Origin: Pseudomonas fluorescens
Lineage (GTDB): Bacteria; Pseudomonadota; Gammaproteobacteria; Pseudomonadales; Pseudomonadaceae
Assembly (NCBI RefSeq): GCF_001902145.1
Contig: NZ_MRST01000026.1
Location: 564,095-628,094 of the forward strand
Reading direction: 5' to 3'
Length of the DNA: 64,000 bases
Part shown: positions 61,426 to 64,000 of the stretch, piece by piece
Layout of the letters: the number at the start of each line of letters is the position of its first letter
How positions within the stretch are numbered: the first letter of the stretch is position 1
Translations under genes and position numbers: made by a program
Notes under the pieces: model-generated
What the model saw: the letters and a program-made list of their open reading frames with translations, nothing else
What the model was told of the DNA's origin: nothing
Databases searched by the model: none

Positions 61426-61515
61426 GAAGGTGAGGGGGCTTGCTCCCTCCCACCTTGGTTTTGTGGTTTTGCATCAATGGGCATCCTTGAATTGAGCGAA
61501 TCCAAAACGAAAAAA

Positions 61516-61534
61516 GGGCTGTTTAAAACAGCCC
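61516..61534 (-). terminator. glmS terminator
   Basis: GGGCTGTTTAAAACAGCCC is a perfect hairpin followed, on the minus strand, by a run of T. It begins 22 bases past the glmS stop. Confidence 0.9.
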
Positions 61535-61595
61535 CTTTTGGGTACATCAGTAAGGCTTACTCCACCGTCACCGACTTCGCCAGGTTACGCGGCTG
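61527..61595. other. attTn7 region (unoccupied)
   Basis: The last about 36 bases of glmS (AACCTGGCGAAGTCGGTGAC... to the stop at 61557) are the conserved TnsD recognition region, and Tn7 inserts about 25 bases past the stop, near 61532. No transposon end is present there, so the site is empty. Confidence 0.8.
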
Positions 61596-63389
61596 GTCAA
61601 CGTCGGTGCCTTTGAGCACGGCGACGTAGTACGACAGCAACTGCAGCGGGATGGTGTAGAGGATCGGCGACAGCGTGTCGTGGATGTGCGGCATGTTGAT
61701 GACGTGGGTGCCTTCACCGTTGGTCATGCCGGCCTTCTCATCCGCGAAGACGATCAACTGGCCGCCACGGGCGCGCACTTCCTGCAGGTTGGACTTGAGC
61801 TTCTCCAGCAGTTCGTTGTTCGGCGCGACAGTGACCACCGGCATGTCGTCATCCACCAGGGCCAGCGGGCCGTGCTTGAGCTCACCGGCCGGGTAGGCTT
61901 CGGCGTGGATGTACGAGATTTCCTTGAGTTTCAGCGAGCCTTCCATCGCCACCGGGTACTGCGCGCCACGGCCCAGGAACAGGGTGTGGTTCTTGTCGGC
62001 GAACAGCTCGGCGACTTTTTCCACGGTGCTGTCCATGGCCAGGGCTTCGCCCAAACGGGTTGGCAGGCGGCGCAGTTCTTCCACCAGGGTAGCTTCAACG
62101 CCTTCGGCGAGCGTGCCGCGCACTTGGCCCAGTGACAGGGTCAGCAGCAACAGGCCCACCAGTTGGGTGGTGAAAGCCTTGGTGGAGGCGACGCCGATTT
62201 CGCGACCGGCCTGGGTCAGCAGGGTCAGGTCGGATTCACGCACCAGGGAGCTGATGCTGACGTTGCAGATCGCCAGGCTGCCGAGGAAACCCAGTTCCTT
62301 GGCGTTGCGCAGGGCAGCCAGGGTGTCGGCGGTCTCGCCGGATTGGGAGATGGTCACGAACAGAGTGTCCGGCTGCACCACCACCTTGCGGTAGCGGAAT
62401 TCGCTGGCGACTTCGACCTGGCACGGAATACCGGCCAGTTCTTCCAACCAGTAACGCGCAACCATACCGGCGTGATAGCTGGTGCCACAGGCGACGATCT
62501 GCACATTGCGCACTTTGGCGAACAGTTCGGCGGCTTGCGGGCCGAAAGCGTTGACCAACACCTGGTTCTGGCTCAGGCGACCTTCCAGGGTGCGCTGCAC
62601 CACAGAAGGCTGTTCGTGGATTTCTTTGAGCATGAAGTGGCGGAACTCGCCTTTGTCGGCGGCTTCGGCACCGTCGCGGTACTGCACGGCTTCGCGCTCG
62701 ACGGACTGCCCGTTAACATCCCAGATCTGCACACTTTCACGACGGATGTCGGCAATATCGCCTTCTTCCAGGTACATGAAGCGGTCGGTCACCTGGCGCA
62801 GGGCCAGTTGGTCGGAGGCGAGGAAGTTCTCGCCCAGGCCCAGGCCGATTACCAGCGGGCTGCCGCTGCGAGCTGCCACGACGCGGTCAGGCTGGCTGGC
62901 GCTGATCACGGCCAGGCCGTAGGCGCCATGCAGTTCCTTGACCGTGGCCTTGAGGGCGGTGGTCAGGTCGCTGTGGTCCTTGAGCTTGTGGTTGAGCAGG
63001 TGGGCGATCACTTCGGTGTCGGTGTCCGAGGTGAAGACGTAGCCCAGGCCCTTGAGTTGTTCGCGCAGCACTTCGTGGTTTTCGATGATGCCGTTGTGCA
63101 CCACTGCCAGGTCGCCGGAGAAGTGCGGGTGAGCGTTACGCTCGCACGGTGCACCGTGAGTAGCCCAACGGGTGTGGGCAATGCCCAGGCGGCCTACGAG
63201 TGGCTCACCGGCCAGAGCCTGGTCCAGTTCGCTGACCTTGCCCGGGCGGCGCATGCGCTCTAGCTTGCCGGCGTTGGTGAAAACCGCCACACCGGCGCTG
63301 TCGTAGCCGCGGTATTCGAGGCGCTTGAGGCCTTCGATCAGGATGGCAGTAACGTTACGTTCGGCGACGGCGCCAACAATTCCACACAT
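61557..63389 (-). CDS. glmS: Glutamine-fructose-6-phosphate aminotransferase
   Basis: A 610-residue, full-length GlmS. The N-terminal MCGIVGAVAERNV exposes the catalytic Cys1 of the class II glutaminase domain; SGSPLVIGLG and DTEVIAHLL follow. Two SIS domains form the isomerase part (VACGTSYHAGMVARYWLEE, TISQSGETADTLAAL, ... LKEISYIHAEAYPAGELKHGP), and the end is DQPRNLAKSVTVE. It makes glucosamine-6-phosphate for cell wall and lipopolysaccharide. It lies 10 bases after the DeoR-type gene, as an operon. No glmS ribozyme is expected or seen in the short leader. Confidence 0.98.
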   Translation of the reverse strand: MCGIVGAVAERNVTAILIEGLKRLEYRGYDSAGVAVFTNAGKLERMRRPGKVSELDQALAGEPLVGRLGIAHTRWATHGAPCERNAHPHFSGDLAVVHNGIIENHEVLREQLKGLGYVFTSDTDTEVIAHLLNHKLKDHSDLTTALKATVKELHGAYGLAVISASQPDRVVAARSGSPLVIGLGLGENFLASDQLALRQVTDRFMYLEEGDIADIRRESVQIWDVNGQSVEREAVQYRDGAEAADKGEFRHFMLKEIHEQPSVVQRTLEGRLSQNQVLVNAFGPQAAELFAKVRNVQIVACGTSYHAGMVARYWLEELAGIPCQVEVASEFRYRKVVVQPDTLFVTISQSGETADTLAALRNAKELGFLGSLAICNVSISSLVRESDLTLLTQAGREIGVASTKAFTTQLVGLLLLTLSLGQVRGTLAEGVEATLVEELRRLPTRLGEALAMDSTVEKVAELFADKNHTLFLGRGAQYPVAMEGSLKLKEISYIHAEAYPAGELKHGPLALVDDDMPVVTVAPNNELLEKLKSNLQEVRARGGQLIVFADEKAGMTNGEGTHVINMPHIHDTLSPILYTIPLQLLSYYVAVLKGTDVDQPRNLAKSVTVE

Positions 63390-63399
63390 GGTGTTTCTC

Positions 63400-64000
63400 C
63401 TAGATGATTGCCGCGCATATCAGCGTAATGCCGCGGGCTTGGATCTGGTCGCGGGCCTCAAGCGGCAGGCGATCATCGGTAATAAGGGTATGGACACTGC
63501 TCCAGGGCAGTTCCAGGTTGGGAATCTTGCGGCCGATCTTGTCGGATTCGACCATCACCACCACTTCACGGGCGACCTCGGCCATCACACGGCTCAGGCC
63601 TAGCAGTTCGTTGAAGGTAGTGGTGCCGCGCTGCAGATCGATGCCATCGGCACCGATGAACAACTGGTCAAAGTCATAGGAACGCAGCACCTGCTCGGCG
63701 ACCTGGCCCTGGAACGAATCCGAATGCGGGTCCCAGGTGCCGCCGGTCATCAACAGCACTGGTTCATGTTCCAGTTCGCTCAAGGCGCGGGCCACGTTCA
63801 GAGAGTTGGTCATCACCACCAGGCCCGGCTGATGGCCCAGTTCGGGAATCATGGCGGCGGTGGTGCTGCCGCTGTCGATGATGATGCGTGCGTGTTCGCG
63901 CAAACGCACCACTGCCGCACGCGCGATGGCGCGCTTGTAAGCCGAGATGGGCTGGGCAGCGTCGCCCACCAGCTCCTGAGGCATGGTGATTGCGCCGCCG
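63400..64000 (-). CDS. DeoR-family regulator (GlmR/GlpR-like), partial
   Basis: The frame stays open to the window edge, so the N-terminal HTH lies outside; about 200 C-terminal residues are visible. They form the DeoR sugar-phosphate sensor domain: GGAITMPQELVG, IIIDSGSTTAAMIPEL, MTNSLNVARALSE, GGTWDPHSDSFQG, FIGADGIDLQRGTTTFNE and VVMVESDKIGRK. In Pseudomonas a DeoR-type regulator (PA5550) precedes glmS and controls it; the 10-base spacing here agrees. Confidence 0.92.
   Translation of the reverse strand, partial: GGAITMPQELVGDAAQPISAYKRAIARAAVVRLREHARIIIDSGSTTAAMIPELGHQPGLVVMTNSLNVARALSELEHEPVLLMTGGTWDPHSDSFQGQVAEQVLRSYDFDQLFIGADGIDLQRGTTTFNELLGLSRVMAEVAREVVVMVESDKIGRKIPNLELPWSSVHTLITDDRLPLEARDQIQARGITLICAAII

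Noticed and set aside
61527..61595. A Tn7-like element at glmS
   Set aside because: The attachment region is intact and followed only by the terminator and a REP doublet; no tns genes or transposon ends.

Overview
The window is a continuous piece of a Pseudomonas chromosome, most likely of the P. fluorescens group. The evidence is high GC with long antisense shadow frames, gene order matching blocks I know from P. aeruginosa (PA5435-PA5443, PA5516-PA5519, PA5534-PA5541, and glmS with its DeoR-type regulator), and several extragenic inverted repeats built on GTAGGAGCGAGCTTGCTCGCGAA-like arms, typical of fluorescent pseudomonads. The glmS end lies on the oriC-proximal side in Pseudomonas. No rRNA, tRNA, CRISPR array, insertion sequence or prophage was seen.

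Layout: (1) 1-10.3 kb holds the end of a very large DUF6543 toxin-type protein, a MocR/GntR-aminotransferase regulator divergent from a PaiB-GNAT-GNAT operon, a homocysteine methyltransferase, and a divergent amino-acid-type ABC substrate-binding protein plus permease with no ATPase. (2) 10.3-16.2 kb is an autotransporter locus: one complete autotransporter, then a barrel-only gene and a passenger-only gene related to its two halves. (3) 16.2-31 kb is core metabolism: pyruvate carboxylase pycA-pycB, pycR, a small PA3496-family protein, a HexR-type regulator with a matching operator, a GGDEF/EAL protein, uvrD, a Tim44-like protein, a SMI1/KNR4 protein and a CPA2 antiporter. (4) 31-45.6 kb holds a thioesterase, pdxY, and a zinc-starvation island: dksA2-zigA-DUF1826-COG0523 GTPase, a secreted small protein, amiA-type amidase, and folE2-ABC transporter-gamma carbonic anhydrase-pyrC2. 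Two perfect Zur-type palindromes sit in its two divergent promoter regions. It is followed by a DUF3617 protein and a cardiolipin synthase.

(5) 45.7-55.3 kb, after a small unknown gene and a Cfa enzyme, carries two metal-linked units on the minus strand: three SPFH (HflK/HflC-like) proteins, one with a His-rich tail, translationally coupled to a P1B-type ATPase, then a bufferin-type RiPP cassette (precursor, DUF692 MNIO maturase, DUF2063 partner). A degenerate Zur-like palindrome lies upstream of the SPFH operon. (6) 55.6-61.3 kb is a six-gene plus-strand phospholipid operon resembling E. coli ynbABCD with an added PlsC and a small membrane protein. (7) 61.5-64 kb is glmS (with an unoccupied attTn7 region) and the 3' part of its DeoR-type regulator.

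Three features go beyond ordinary annotation: the lipid operon, whose product is unknown; the reversed, split autotransporter pair; and clusters of perfect DnaA-box 9-mers (TTATCCACA) inside coding sequence, including a perfect 16-bp inverted repeat in a COG0523 GTPase gene.
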